Below, in pieces: positions 52,527 to 61,642 of a stretch of 64,000 nucleotides of DNA. The position numbers and the translations under genes were made by a program. Every line of letters starts with the position of its first letter. The stretch's first letter is position 1. The notes beneath the pieces were generated by a model, which saw only the letters and a list, made by a program, of their open reading frames with translations, was not told the origin of the DNA and searched no databases. The stretch is from Paenibacillus sp. EZ-K15 (GTDB lineage Bacteria; Bacillota; Bacilli; Paenibacillales; Paenibacillaceae): the NCBI RefSeq assembly GCF_002573715.1, contig NZ_PDHM01000008.1, positions 204,911-268,910 of the forward strand, read 5' to 3'.

Positions 52527-52895
52527 ATGCAGGTGGGCAAAATTATGGTTGTGGACGACGCAGCCTTTATGAGACAAATGTTGAAAGATGTGCTTCGGAC
52601 AGCCGGACATGAGATCGCGGTCGAGGCGACCAACGGAGAAGAAGCGGTCAATCTATACAAGCGGGTAAAACCCGATCTGGTCACCATGGATATTACGATG
52701 CCGGAGATGGACGGGGTAGAAGCCCTTAGGGCGATCAAGAAGCATGACCCGAAGGCAAAGGTCATTATGTGCTCCGCCATCGGGCAGAAGAGTATGGTCA
52801 TTAGCGCCATACAAGCTGGGGCCAAAGACTTTGTCATAAAGCCGTTCCATAAAGAACGGCTGCTGGAGACCGTAAGGAAAGTGCTGGCCCAATAA
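52527..52895 (+). CDS. cheY: Single-domain CheY-like response regulator
   Basis: Receiver domain of 122 aa with no output domain. It shows the acidic pair VVDDAAFMRQ, phospho-acceptor Asp in VTMDITMPEMDG, CSAIGQ with the conserved Ser and KPF with the conserved Lys. It closely resembles CheY of Bacillus and Paenibacillus. AAAGGAGGAACGATC precedes the ATG. No kinase or chemotaxis gene is adjacent, so it is either an extra CheY or an orphan regulator. Confidence 0.88.
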   Translation: MQVGKIMVVDDAAFMRQMLKDVLRTAGHEIAVEATNGEEAVNLYKRVKPDLVTMDITMPEMDGVEALRAIKKHDPKAKVIMCSAIGQKSMVISAIQAGAKDFVIKPFHKERLLETVRKVLAQ

Positions 52896-53230
52896 TGGCC
52901 GGCTTCATAATACAAGCAAACAAGGGGGACAATGATGTTCTCCTTGTTTGCTTGCGTACAATTATCGATCTATCTGTAATCCGTCCAGCTAGCACAGGCT
53001 GTGAGCGACGGTACAGCTGACAAGCGGAACGCTGCCCCACATTCACTCCTGAAGTTATCCACAAAACTCACAGGATAAGATGTGTATAACATCTGAATAA
53101 AATAGCAATTCGGCTGAAAGTGAATCGATTTTTTTCGTGAGTAGGGAGAGTACCACATGCCCATCAAGCTAATGATATCTTGCATCCCCAAAAGGAAGAA
53201 AATTTGATTTTTTCCTGTTTGGGGGTATGT
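52896..53230. other. Intergenic: long hairpin and two DnaA-box-like sites
   Basis: CAAGCAAACAAGG (52913-52925) pairs perfectly with its complement at 52942-52954, probably the cheY terminator. TTATCCACA (53055-53063) and inverted TGTGTATAA (53081-53089) each fit the DnaA box TTATNCACA. No gene was found. Confidence 0.45.
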
Positions 53231-53527
53231 TTACACACAGCGGCTCGGGCGACTCCACCGTCATTAGGTCTCTTGCTGGCCCTTACGGCATCACTTATGG
53301 GCGACGATAGCCAAAGACATCAAACGGCTGATGTTAAGCGGCCGCTGCATTAGCGTCGATCCCGTCGTATTCGGTTCTTCCCGGGTGATGCCGACCTGCA
53401 TGGCCGTCGGCGAAGGCGTGGGCATTGGCGCGGCTTTGGCTGCGAAGCAGGGGATCGACCCGGATGACGTGGATGTTGAGGTCATCCGGCGGAAGCTCAG
53501 GCAGTATGGATGCGACGCCGGAGCGCG
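53231..53527 (+). pseudogene. C-terminal remnant of an FAD-dependent oxidoreductase
   Basis: KRLMLSGRCISVDPVVFGSS and RVMPTCMAVGEGVGIGAALA are the C-terminal signature of FAD-dependent oxidoreductases of the xanthan-lyase/GMC-like type. The preceding GPYGITY piece is in another frame. Only about 90 residues remain, with a frameshift and no start. Confidence 0.6.
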
Positions 53528-53730
53528 AGCTGCGTCAATTTTTGCTGGGCGGCATGACGGCGCCGCTGATGGAGCTGTACGATTCGGAACGGATCAATGG
53601 GCTGGATGCGGCAACGGTGCGGCGAGTCTGGGGCGACCGCGAATTTCCGGATTACGAGCAGATCCATCTCTACATTGGCATGCATGCGAAACAAGATGCA
53701 GCGTTTGATTCCACAAGGTTGATGTATTCA
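53507..53730 (+). pseudogene. Coding-like fragment of unknown gene
   Basis: From ATG 53507, overlapping the oxidoreductase remnant, the frame reads MDATPERELRQFLLGGMTAP and later EQIHLYIGMHAKQD with GC-rich codon use. After about 75 codons it loses coding character and runs to 53856 over the end of the pucR-like gene. I do not recognise it; it is likely a truncated gene. Confidence 0.35.
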
Positions 53731-53802
53731 TCTATGTATCGAATCCTTTGCCTGGAAATTAGTTTTATTGTATATGGATTTCAGCAGGGCGTTCAATGTG
53801 GC

Positions 53803-55497
53803 CTATCCTTTATTCAGCAGCCGATAGAGATTGAGCGCCAACTGAATCTGGAATAACTCGTCTGCGTTTTTTAAGTTGGAATTCAGCAGCTCTTTGATTT
53901 TGTCGATGCGATAGATAAAGGTGTTGCGGTGGATGAACATCGCCTTGGCGGCTTCCGTTACGTTCTGATTGTGCATGAAATAGTATTCCAGCGTAGAGAT
54001 AAAGCTGGTGTTGAACGTTTGATCATGGTGATGGATGATGCCAAGCGTGTTGTGGAAGAACTCTTCCATCTCGGCAGGCTTGATATTGGAATCGAGAAAA
54101 TGATAGACGGCATAATCTTCAAAATGGGATATGATCCGAATGTCTTTAAATCGCTGCATCAATCGCATGGCTTCTTGGGCCTCGAAGAAGCTTCGATGAA
54201 GCGAAGAGAATGTCTTATATTGACTGCCAATACCGATAAGAAACTGCGTTTTCTTCATTTCCCGGGTCAATAGCTCGACCAGCTCATGCGCGAAAGCTTT
54301 CGTTTCGTTGACCGTTACCGGCGGTTTATTCTCATTCTTCCCGACTAATATGATGATCTGCTGGCTTCGGTAGTAACACGTAAGCTCCCCGTTCGCATTA
54401 CTGGACAAGCCGTGGATCAGGTTGACACACTTCTTCACCATATGCTCCAGCTCGTATTTGCGGTATACGATATCTTTGTAGCTTTCCAGCAGGGTCGGTT
54501 CGATATGAACGACCATGCAGTAATAGGTATAGTTGATATTCAGCCCATGTAGATCCGACTGCGAATGCAGCGTCTCGGTCGAGGTAATGTTGCCGGACAG
54601 CAAGTCGTCAAAGAAGTCATGCCGGATTTTGAGCTTCACTTCCTCCAGCTCTTTTGCCTTCATTCGGTCCAGGGCAAGGACGGTGGATCCGTGCTCTAAA
54701 GCCAAATTATCCAATTCCGTTAGCTTGCGAATGGTTTGAAAGACAACGATGTATCCGTACACATGGCTGGACACCGAGATCGGCATGATACGGCATTTGA
54801 ACGACTGCCCCTTATGATCGTAGTCGCGCTGGATCGATTTCTTGATTTCGCTTACATATTGCGGGATGGCTTCAGTAAATTCGGACGGGAAGATGGGTCT
54901 GTTCTTCTGGAGCGACAAGAACTCATGCAGCGGTGTCTTATTATTCGGATGGTCCGTATAACAGAGCAGATTCCAGTCTCTGTCGAGAATCAGGAGCGGA
55001 TTATGGACGATGTCGGCTAATTCGGCCGAAATTTGTTCGATACCGCCTCCTTCCAGCGGGATTTTGAACAGCGCATTATGCAGGTCAAGTGATCTGCGAT
55101 TCAGCGCATCATAGTCGGCATTGGTCATCTCATTAATGATCGCGATCACCCTGGACAAGGTGTATTCAAAAGGGAGCTCCAGCAGTGGAAGTCCATACTG
55201 GTCCGCCAGTTCGATCATGTTTTGCGGAATTCGGTCAAAATAACGTTTCATTTTGATGCACAGGCCCGCGCAATTGTTCTCGGCCAATTCATGAATGACC
55301 CGGTTCTGCAGCTCTTCGCTATCTTTAAAAATATATCCGGTGGACAGGAGCAGCTCGTTCGATGCCAGCCAATCGAATACATCCGGATTTTCAATAATAT
55401 TCACAATGGATATTTGGTGATCAATTCCTGCCGCACCTGCAACGAGCTTAATGCCTTCGATCGCTTTGATCTGAAGGATGTCCCTGATGGTTAGCAT
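53803..55497 (-). CDS. pucR: PucR family transcriptional regulator
   Basis: Regulator of 564 aa. The N-terminal PucR domain (MLTIRDILQ...VAGAAGIDHQISIVNIIENP, DVFDWLASNELLLSTGYIF) is followed by a GAF/GGDEF-like middle and the C-terminal helix-turn-helix (AAKAMFIHRNTFIYRIDKIK). The frame extends to 55578, but ATG 55497 with AAAGGTG upstream fits the family start. PucR proteins control purine and allantoin degradation. Divergent orientation from the allH-allF-allG genes makes these its likely targets. Confidence 0.9.
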   Translation of the reverse strand: MLTIRDILQIKAIEGIKLVAGAAGIDHQISIVNIIENPDVFDWLASNELLLSTGYIFKDSEELQNRVIHELAENNCAGLCIKMKRYFDRIPQNMIELADQYGLPLLELPFEYTLSRVIAIINEMTNADYDALNRRSLDLHNALFKIPLEGGGIEQISAELADIVHNPLLILDRDWNLLCYTDHPNNKTPLHEFLSLQKNRPIFPSEFTEAIPQYVSEIKKSIQRDYDHKGQSFKCRIMPISVSSHVYGYIVVFQTIRKLTELDNLALEHGSTVLALDRMKAKELEEVKLKIRHDFFDDLLSGNITSTETLHSQSDLHGLNINYTYYCMVVHIEPTLLESYKDIVYRKYELEHMVKKCVNLIHGLSSNANGELTCYYRSQQIIILVGKNENKPPVTVNETKAFAHELVELLTREMKKTQFLIGIGSQYKTFSSLHRSFFEAQEAMRLMQRFKDIRIISHFEDYAVYHFLDSNIKPAEMEEFFHNTLGIIHHHDQTFNTSFISTLEYYFMHNQNVTEAAKAMFIHRNTFIYRIDKIKELLNSNLKNADELFQIQLALNLYRLLNKG

Positions 55498-55834
55498 TCT
55501 TAACACACACCTTTGTTTTTGTTCTTCATTGTGCAATGTGCACAGCGAATACGCTAGGTTTTTAGTATCGCTGTACAATGACCGCAGCGGAGCCCTGGAT
55601 TACAATAAGGGTGTCAGGAAGGCTTCATAACTTTAAGTGTGATATAATTCACAAAATATCCTTTTAGCTATGGAGAGTCATTCACCTGTTATACGTTCGA
55701 CGTTTATATACTGGCTAATTTTGAATTCAGTATAGCATCTAAGGTCATTTATCCACAACTAAGGCATGGCCGATCTAAGGTGAATGACGCATTCAAAGGG
55801 ATAGCCTGACAAAAGACAACATGTCCATTTGTAA
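55498..55834. other. Divergent regulatory region between pucR and allH
   Basis: It holds a plus-strand TATAAT-type -10 (GTGATATAATTC, near 55643) and one DnaA-box-like TTATCCACA (55749-55757). No other gene signal. Confidence 0.4.
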
Positions 55835-55948
55835 GCTAAGGGAGGCGATAGAACGGAAAGCTGCGGGAATAGAACCAGTACAGAAGCCGTTTGTGTTGTA
55901 AGCGCCGCCATCTCTTGCGATGCGGGGTTCCTTCAACAAATAAGAAGC

Positions 55949-56776
55949 TTGAAATTTCATGGGACGGTACACAGCATCTTTGATCGAACGGTGAATCTGA
56001 AGTGTCCGAACGGTGAATTATATACGATTGCCACTGACAACGTGGGCAACGCTCCGAATACGCTGGTCACGGACATCGACAGCTTTTCCAAACGGGGTCT
56101 GGCGATTGGAGATCAGGTCTATGCGGAGGGAGATCGGTTATACGTAGGGAAGAATGCAGCCGTTATGCTTCAGCAAGTCCATGTATGGCGGAGCAAGCTC
56201 CCATCCTATCCGGAAGACGAAGAAATCTTAAGAAACCATGTAGCTGCAGCGCAGTTATGGATTGAAGCTCACGGCAAAGCTGGCGGGATGAAGCGATCGG
56301 CAGAGACCGGAAATCCTTTTGATCAGGAAATGGAGAGATTGCTGAGGGAGCGCTCCACGGGACTTCTTGAAGCGCTATCCAAAGGCGAAGTCAGTCTTGC
56401 ATCTCATTATGCAATTCAACTAATAGGCTTGGGCCCGGGTCTGACTCCGTCGGGCGACGATTTCTTGGTCGGATTGTTTGCCGTTATGAATCTAACGAAT
56501 GGTCCGCTGTTCAAGATCGGCCATGTGTGCGAACAAGTTGTGGCAGCATCGGCTGATAGGAGCAATCCGATTAGCTATATGGCTTTGAAGAAAGCCGCAA
56601 GTGGCCAGGTAAGGGAATCCATTGGAGAGTTCATGCACCATATGATCCATGGCAGTAAGACTGAAGTTATAACTAGCTTATCCAGGATACTCGATATCGG
56701 TTCTACATCAGGAACGGATATCGCGCTCGGGCTGGTGAATGGCTTGAAGCTTAGCATAGAAAGAAATGGGAGGTAA
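55949..56776 (+). CDS. allH: DUF2877 protein, AllH-type subunit of oxamate carbamoyltransferase
   Basis: Protein of at least 275 aa. VHSIFDRTVNL near the N-terminus and IGLGPGLTPSGDDFLVGLFA are the landmarks of DUF2877 (E. coli YlbF, renamed AllH). With AllF and AllG it is reported to form oxamate carbamoyltransferase, the last carbon-nitrogen step of anaerobic allantoin use. The first standard start is TTG 55949 with no good ribosome site. Family-like sequence (AAISCDAGFLQQIRSL) continues upstream in frame from 55835, after GGGAGG (55840-55845), so the true start may be non-standard or lost to a frameshift. Confidence 0.82.
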   Translation: MKFHGTVHSIFDRTVNLKCPNGELYTIATDNVGNAPNTLVTDIDSFSKRGLAIGDQVYAEGDRLYVGKNAAVMLQQVHVWRSKLPSYPEDEEILRNHVAAAQLWIEAHGKAGGMKRSAETGNPFDQEMERLLRERSTGLLEALSKGEVSLASHYAIQLIGLGPGLTPSGDDFLVGLFAVMNLTNGPLFKIGHVCEQVVAASADRSNPISYMALKKAASGQVRESIGEFMHHMIHGSKTEVITSLSRILDIGSTSGTDIALGLVNGLKLSIERNGR

Positions 56777-56779
56777 AGC

Positions 56780-58324
56780 ATGTCGACTAAAGTTGTGATT
56801 AAAAAGAATACGTACTTTGATTCCGTCTCACTGATGTCACTGTCAACCAAAGCGAATCAATTAGATGGCGTGGATCAGGCATTTATCGCAATGGGAACGC
56901 AGATGAACAAGGAAGTACTGGCCAATGTCGGTCTCATGACCCCGGAGCTGGAGGAAGCCAAGGGAAGCGATCTGATGATCGTCATTAAAGCGGTCTCTGA
57001 GGAGTTCGTAGAAAGCGCTTACGAAGGCGTCGAAGCCCTATTTAACAGCAAGGGAAGCGAGGCAGGAAACAGTGAACTCACGTTCCCGACCATCGACTCG
57101 GCCGCGAGAAATCTTCCTTCGGCCAAGCTGGCCGTCATTTCTGTAAACGGATTGTTCGCAGCCAGAGAAGCCAGAAAGGCACTGGAGAATGATCTCCACG
57201 TCATGCTGTTCAGCGATAACGTCAGCGTGGAAGAGGAGATCGAGCTCAAGAACATGGCGCATGAACGCGGTTTGCTCATGATGGGACCGGACTGCGGTAC
57301 GGCTATCATCGGAGGCGTGGGGCTGTGCTTTGCCAATAAAGTGCGTCCAGGAAGCATCGGGATCGTAGGCGCATCCGGAACGGGAAGCCAGGAGGTCAGC
57401 GTTCGGGTGCATGATTTTGGCGGCGGGATCTCCCAACTGATCGGCACGGGTGGACGCGATTTAAGCGAACGCGTTGGCGGCATTATGATGCTGGACGGCA
57501 TGAGAGCGCTTAATGAAGATGAAGCGACCAAGGTCATTGTCCTGATCTCGAAGCCGCCTGCCAAGAGCGTGGAGGGGAAGGTGCTCGCCGAGATCAAGAA
57601 CATGAGCAAGCCTGTCGTGGTGTGCTTTATCGGCGGAACGGAAGAAGCGGTCGTGAAGGCCGGCGGACATTTTGCCAAAACGACCAAAGAAGCGGCGTTG
57701 AAAGCCGTTATCCTGTCGGGCGTCGACGAGAGCACCATTGATAAGCATCCGCTGAATCTGCCTCTCATCGAGGAGGTCAAGGCCAAGCTGAAGCCGGAGC
57801 AACAATATATCCGCGGGTTGTTCTGCGGCGGAACGCTGTGCGACGAAGCCATGTACCTGGCGATGGAGCAATACGAGGATGTGTACAGCAATATTCCGAA
57901 GGATCCGAAGTACCGGCTGCAGGATGTTCACGTCAGTCAGGGCCACACGTTTATCGATTTCGGAGATGACGAGTTCACCAACGGCAAGCCTCATCCGATG
58001 ATCGATCCTTCTTCCCGGATTGCCAGATTCAAGCAGGAAGCTAAAGATCCGTCGGTTGGCGTTATCGTGATGGACTTCGTTCTTGGATACGGAGCGCACG
58101 AGGATCCGGTCGGGGTCATGCTCCCGGCGATCGTGGAAGCCAAGCAGGCGGCTGAACAAGAAGGAAGACATCTGGAGATTATCGGCTATGTACTGGGAAC
58201 GGATCTCGATACACCGTCTGTAGAAGAGCAGTTAAATAAACTGGTATCTGCGGGAGTTACTTATGCCAGCAGCAGTACGAATACAGGGCTTCTTGCCAGA
58301 GGCTTCGTCGAGAAAGGAGTATGA
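56780..58324 (+). CDS. fdrA: FdrA family protein, AllF-type subunit of oxamate carbamoyltransferase
   Basis: Protein of 514 aa with succinyl-CoA-synthetase-like folds. GPDCGTAIIGGVGLCFANKV and GIVGASGTGSQEVSVRVHDF are CoA-ligase-type blocks, and LIGTGGRDLSERVGG follows. It matches E. coli FdrA (AllF). It starts 3 nt after allH ends, with GGGAGG in front, and is followed by allG one base after its stop. With AllG and AllH it would split oxalurate to oxamate and carbamoyl phosphate. Confidence 0.9.
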   Translation: MSTKVVIKKNTYFDSVSLMSLSTKANQLDGVDQAFIAMGTQMNKEVLANVGLMTPELEEAKGSDLMIVIKAVSEEFVESAYEGVEALFNSKGSEAGNSELTFPTIDSAARNLPSAKLAVISVNGLFAAREARKALENDLHVMLFSDNVSVEEEIELKNMAHERGLLMMGPDCGTAIIGGVGLCFANKVRPGSIGIVGASGTGSQEVSVRVHDFGGGISQLIGTGGRDLSERVGGIMMLDGMRALNEDEATKVIVLISKPPAKSVEGKVLAEIKNMSKPVVVCFIGGTEEAVVKAGGHFAKTTKEAALKAVILSGVDESTIDKHPLNLPLIEEVKAKLKPEQQYIRGLFCGGTLCDEAMYLAMEQYEDVYSNIPKDPKYRLQDVHVSQGHTFIDFGDDEFTNGKPHPMIDPSSRIARFKQEAKDPSVGVIVMDFVLGYGAHEDPVGVMLPAIVEAKQAAEQEGRHLEIIGYVLGTDLDTPSVEEQLNKLVSAGVTYASSSTNTGLLARGFVEKGV

Positions 58325-58325
58325 C

Positions 58326-59756
58326 ATGAGTAGAATCAACGAGCTATTTAACAGCGAGCTTCACGTAATCAATGTGGGTCTGGAAATGTTTAAAGACGAT
58401 ATTTTGAAGCAAAAAGGGAAGGTCTCCCACCTGGAGTGGAAACCGCCGGGCGGTGGCAAGCCTGAAGTGATCGCACTGCTTGACAAGCTGGATCAGCCGG
58501 AAATTCAGGAGAAAATCGAAGCGGCGAACAAGTTGGCCGTGGAGCGGATCATCAACTCCCAGCCGGTATTGATCGGTTTCGATCAGGCGATCAATGTCGT
58601 GCCGGGCATGACCAAGAAGACGATCCTGCACGCAGGTCCGCCTATTACGTGGGAGCGAATGAGCGGTCCGATGAAGGGCGCGGTCACGGGCGCACTGGTC
58701 TTCGAAGGCTTGGCCAGCAATCTGGATGAAGCGGCGGAACTTGCGGCATCGGGTGAAATCACGTTCTCGCCATGCCATGAGCATAACTGCGTAGGCTCGA
58801 TGGCGGGGGTAACCTCAGCCTCCATGTTCATGCACATCGTGGAGAACCGGACATACGGCAATATCGCGTATACGAACCTGAGCGAGCAGTTATCCAAAAT
58901 ACTGCGGATGGGTGCCAACGACGAAACGGTCATCGCCCGACTGAACTGGATGAGGGACGTGCTTGGCCCGATGCTCCGGGATGCGATGAAGTTCTCTGAG
59001 AATGGCGTTGACCTTCGTCTGATGCTGTCGCAGGCGCTTCATATGGGAGATGAATGCCATAACCGCAACAATGCCGGCACGACGCTGTTAATCCAAGCGT
59101 TAACGCCGCTGATTCTGCGGACCGACTTCCCTACGGAGCAGCAAATCGAGGTTTTTGATTTTGTGGCAAGCAGCGATTACTTCTCCGGCCCGACCTGGAT
59201 GGCGCTCTGTAAATGCGCGCTGGATGCGGCGCATGGGATTGAATACAGCACCATCGTGACCACCATGGCCCGCAACGGCGTCGAATTCGGCATTCGCGTC
59301 AGCGGCATGCCAGGCAACACCTGGTTCACCGGACCGGCGCAAAAGGTGGTTGGACCCATGTTCGCAGGGTATAAGCCGGAGGATTCGGGCCTTGATATCG
59401 GCGATAGCGCGATTACGGAAACCTACGGAATCGGCGGATTTGCGATGGCAACCGCTCCGGCGATTGTGGCGCTTGTCGGCGGAACCGTGGATGAAGCCAT
59501 GAATTATTCGGTCAAGATGAAGGAGATTACGACCACGGAAAATCCGAACGTTACCATTCCTTTATTGAACTTTAGCGGCATTCCAACGGGCATAGATATT
59601 CGTAAAGTGGCCCAAACCGGCATCATGCCGGTGATCAACACGGCCATCGCGCATAAAGACCCGGGAATCGGAATGATTGGAGCGGGTATCACGCATCCTC
59701 CGGTGGATTGTTTTGAACAGGCGTTACTAGCTCTTAGCCAGCGCATTCAGTCATAG
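58326..59756 (+). CDS. allG: DUF1116 protein, AllG-type subunit of oxamate carbamoyltransferase
   Basis: Protein of 476 aa matching E. coli YlbE (AllG, DUF1116): AGPPITWERMSGPMKGAVTG, SPCHEHNCVGSMAGVTSASM, MGDECHNRNNAGTTLL and NGVEFGIRVSGMPGNTWFTG are conserved blocks. AAAGGAG spans the fdrA stop and ATG 58326 follows, so translation is coupled. A frame open to 58263 overlaps fdrA and is not used. It completes the allH-allF-allG set. Confidence 0.9.
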   Translation: MSRINELFNSELHVINVGLEMFKDDILKQKGKVSHLEWKPPGGGKPEVIALLDKLDQPEIQEKIEAANKLAVERIINSQPVLIGFDQAINVVPGMTKKTILHAGPPITWERMSGPMKGAVTGALVFEGLASNLDEAAELAASGEITFSPCHEHNCVGSMAGVTSASMFMHIVENRTYGNIAYTNLSEQLSKILRMGANDETVIARLNWMRDVLGPMLRDAMKFSENGVDLRLMLSQALHMGDECHNRNNAGTTLLIQALTPLILRTDFPTEQQIEVFDFVASSDYFSGPTWMALCKCALDAAHGIEYSTIVTTMARNGVEFGIRVSGMPGNTWFTGPAQKVVGPMFAGYKPEDSGLDIGDSAITETYGIGGFAMATAPAIVALVGGTVDEAMNYSVKMKEITTTENPNVTIPLLNFSGIPTGIDIRKVAQTGIMPVINTAIAHKDPGIGMIGAGITHPPVDCFEQALLALSQRIQS

Positions 59757-59764
59757 AACGGTGC

Positions 59765-59794
59765 CCCTTCAGGCATGCGCTAATGCCTGAAGGG
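59765..59794 (+). terminator. 12-bp hairpin after allG
   Basis: CCCTTCAGGCAT (59765-59776) and ATGCCTGAAGGG (59783-59794) pair perfectly. No U-tract follows; the MITE begins 22 nt later. Confidence 0.5.
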
Positions 59795-59816
59795 TACCTG
59801 ATGCTAGTTCTATAAG

Positions 59817-59995
59817 AGGTTGTTCAAAAAGTCCGCTTTTGATCACGAGGCAAATCGGGAAGTTGGTTCGGCATCGAATCTTGAATTCAGCCGGTCCTTC
59901 CGGTGCTCACGTACCCAAAACGTACGCTCCGCTCCTGACGTCCCTAGCTTTATCCAATCTTCTCGGTGCTGAAAACCGACCTTTTTGAACACGCA
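59817..59995 (+). mobile_element. MITE-like element, copy 2 (179 bp) with 7-bp target duplication
   Basis: The ends AGGTTGTTCAAAAAGTCCG and CGACCTTTTTGAACACGCA are imperfect inverted repeats. The element is flanked by CTATAAG at 59810-59816 and again at 59996-60002, a clean target-site duplication. The interior matches copy 1 (30063-30310). No coding capacity. It lies just before the permease gene, in the same orientation relative to it as copy 1. Confidence 0.8.
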
Positions 59996-60027
59996 CTATA
60001 AGTGTAATGATCTAAGGAGGCATTTAT

Positions 60028-61569
60028 ATGGATCAGGTACTCATGAAAATGTTATGGAAAAAAGGAGATTGGGCTGCGTTTTTCGGCTTGCTTGCCAATA
60101 ATCTAACCAATCTGCTGACCATGATTTCACTTTTGATTTTTGTTGTAGGTTTTCCGGAAGATATGGTCTACGGAAGAGTAGTCCCTGCCTTCGGATTCGC
60201 TATTTTTATCGCAAGCATGGCTTACGGTTGGTTTGGATATAGTCTGGCAAAGAAAACGGGCCGCAGCGACATTACCGCGCTGCCGTCAGGTCCGAGCGCC
60301 CCATCGATATTTACCGTTACTTTTCTGGTGCTGATTCCCGTATTCAGACAGACCAATGATGCGACATTTGCGCTCCAGATCGGTCTGGTATGGTGCTTCT
60401 TCGAAGCCATGATCCTGGTTGTAGGTTCCTTCTTGGGCGATTTGCTCAGAAAAGTAATTCCAAGGACCGTTCTCTTGTCCTGTTTGTCCGGCCTTGGATT
60501 GCTGCTGCTTGCCATGAACCCGATGCTGCAATCATTCGAAACACCGATTGTCGCTTTTATCGTACTGGTCATCATCTTTATCAACTGGTTTGGTAAATCT
60601 CCAATATTCAAAAAAATCCCGACCGGTTTTCTGCTGCTCATTGCCGGTACCGTTCTGGCTTGGGTATTCGGATTGCAAAATCCAGAGGCGATTACGACGG
60701 CGTTGTCTACACTGGGCTTTAATCCGCCTGAAGTTCACATTACAAGCCTGTTTCAAGGAATACCTCATGCGCTGCCGTACCTGGCATCGGCCATTCCTTT
60801 GGGGCTCGCCAACTATATTTTTGACTTAGAAAATATCGAGAGCGCGCATGCTGCGGGAGATCCTTATAATACCCGGAACGTCATGCTGACGAACGGTGTG
60901 GCTTCCAGTATCGGTGCCTTCACAGGCAACCCGTTCCCGGTTACCGTGTACATCGGGCACGCCGGCTGGAAATCCATCGGCGCGGGCCTTGGGTATACGA
61001 TTGCATCCGGCTTTGCCATGTTAATCATCTCGCTCTTTGGAATTGGAGCGCTGCTCCTGTCCATCATTCCGGTTGTCGCGATTGTACCGATCCTGGTCTA
61101 TGTGGGCGTGGTCACGGCCAATCAGGTTGTAAGGGAGACACCTAAGAATGAAGTGCCCGTTATCTTCATCACCTTATTCCCTTGGATCGCCAACTGGGCT
61201 TTAACGCTTGCCAATAACATCTTTAATGCCGCTGAGACGACGGCTTCCAAGGTTGGCATCGATTTGTTGTTAAGCAAAGGCGTTTATTATAACGGACTGA
61301 ATCATCTGGGGAACGGCGCACCGCTCAGCAGTTTGATCTGGGGATCAATTGCTATCTTCGCCATCTTGAATAAGCCGCTGCGGGCTGCCGTGTTCGCGGT
61401 CATCGCAGCCGTCCTATCCCTATTCGGCATTATCCATGCGCCTACGGTGGGATTTGCCCAAGATGCATTGATGCCGTTCGTATACGCATACCTGATGGTT
61501 GCGGCACTGTTTGTATATAAGCATTTTTCCGATCTACGCGATCCGGCAAACCAATTGAAGTCAGAGTAA
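60028..61569 (+). CDS. NCS2-type purine/pyrimidine permease
   Basis: Membrane protein of 513 aa with about 13 hydrophobic helices, resembling xanthine/uracil permeases of the AzgA-like branch (ITALPSGPSAPSIFTVTFLV, FDLENIESAHAAGDPYNTRN, FTGNPFPVTVYIGHAGW). It sits between allG and carbamate kinase, so allantoin or a related ureide or purine is the likely substrate. AAGGAGG precedes the ATG, only 25 nt after the MITE target duplication, so its promoter lies in or before the MITE. Confidence 0.82.
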   Translation: MDQVLMKMLWKKGDWAAFFGLLANNLTNLLTMISLLIFVVGFPEDMVYGRVVPAFGFAIFIASMAYGWFGYSLAKKTGRSDITALPSGPSAPSIFTVTFLVLIPVFRQTNDATFALQIGLVWCFFEAMILVVGSFLGDLLRKVIPRTVLLSCLSGLGLLLLAMNPMLQSFETPIVAFIVLVIIFINWFGKSPIFKKIPTGFLLLIAGTVLAWVFGLQNPEAITTALSTLGFNPPEVHITSLFQGIPHALPYLASAIPLGLANYIFDLENIESAHAAGDPYNTRNVMLTNGVASSIGAFTGNPFPVTVYIGHAGWKSIGAGLGYTIASGFAMLIISLFGIGALLLSIIPVVAIVPILVYVGVVTANQVVRETPKNEVPVIFITLFPWIANWALTLANNIFNAAETTASKVGIDLLLSKGVYYNGLNHLGNGAPLSSLIWGSIAIFAILNKPLRAAVFAVIAAVLSLFGIIHAPTVGFAQDALMPFVYAYLMVAALFVYKHFSDLRDPANQLKSE

Positions 61570-61642
61570 TGCCGGAATGCGCAGGTCTGAATATGTAGTC
61601 CGAAGTACAAGGGTTGAAAACATAAAATGAGGAGGTCACTCG

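Noticed and set aside
57019..57891. 290-codon open frame antisense to fdrA
   Set aside because: It is the mirror of a well-supported fdrA gene, has no ribosome site and no recognisable product, and is explained by codon bias.
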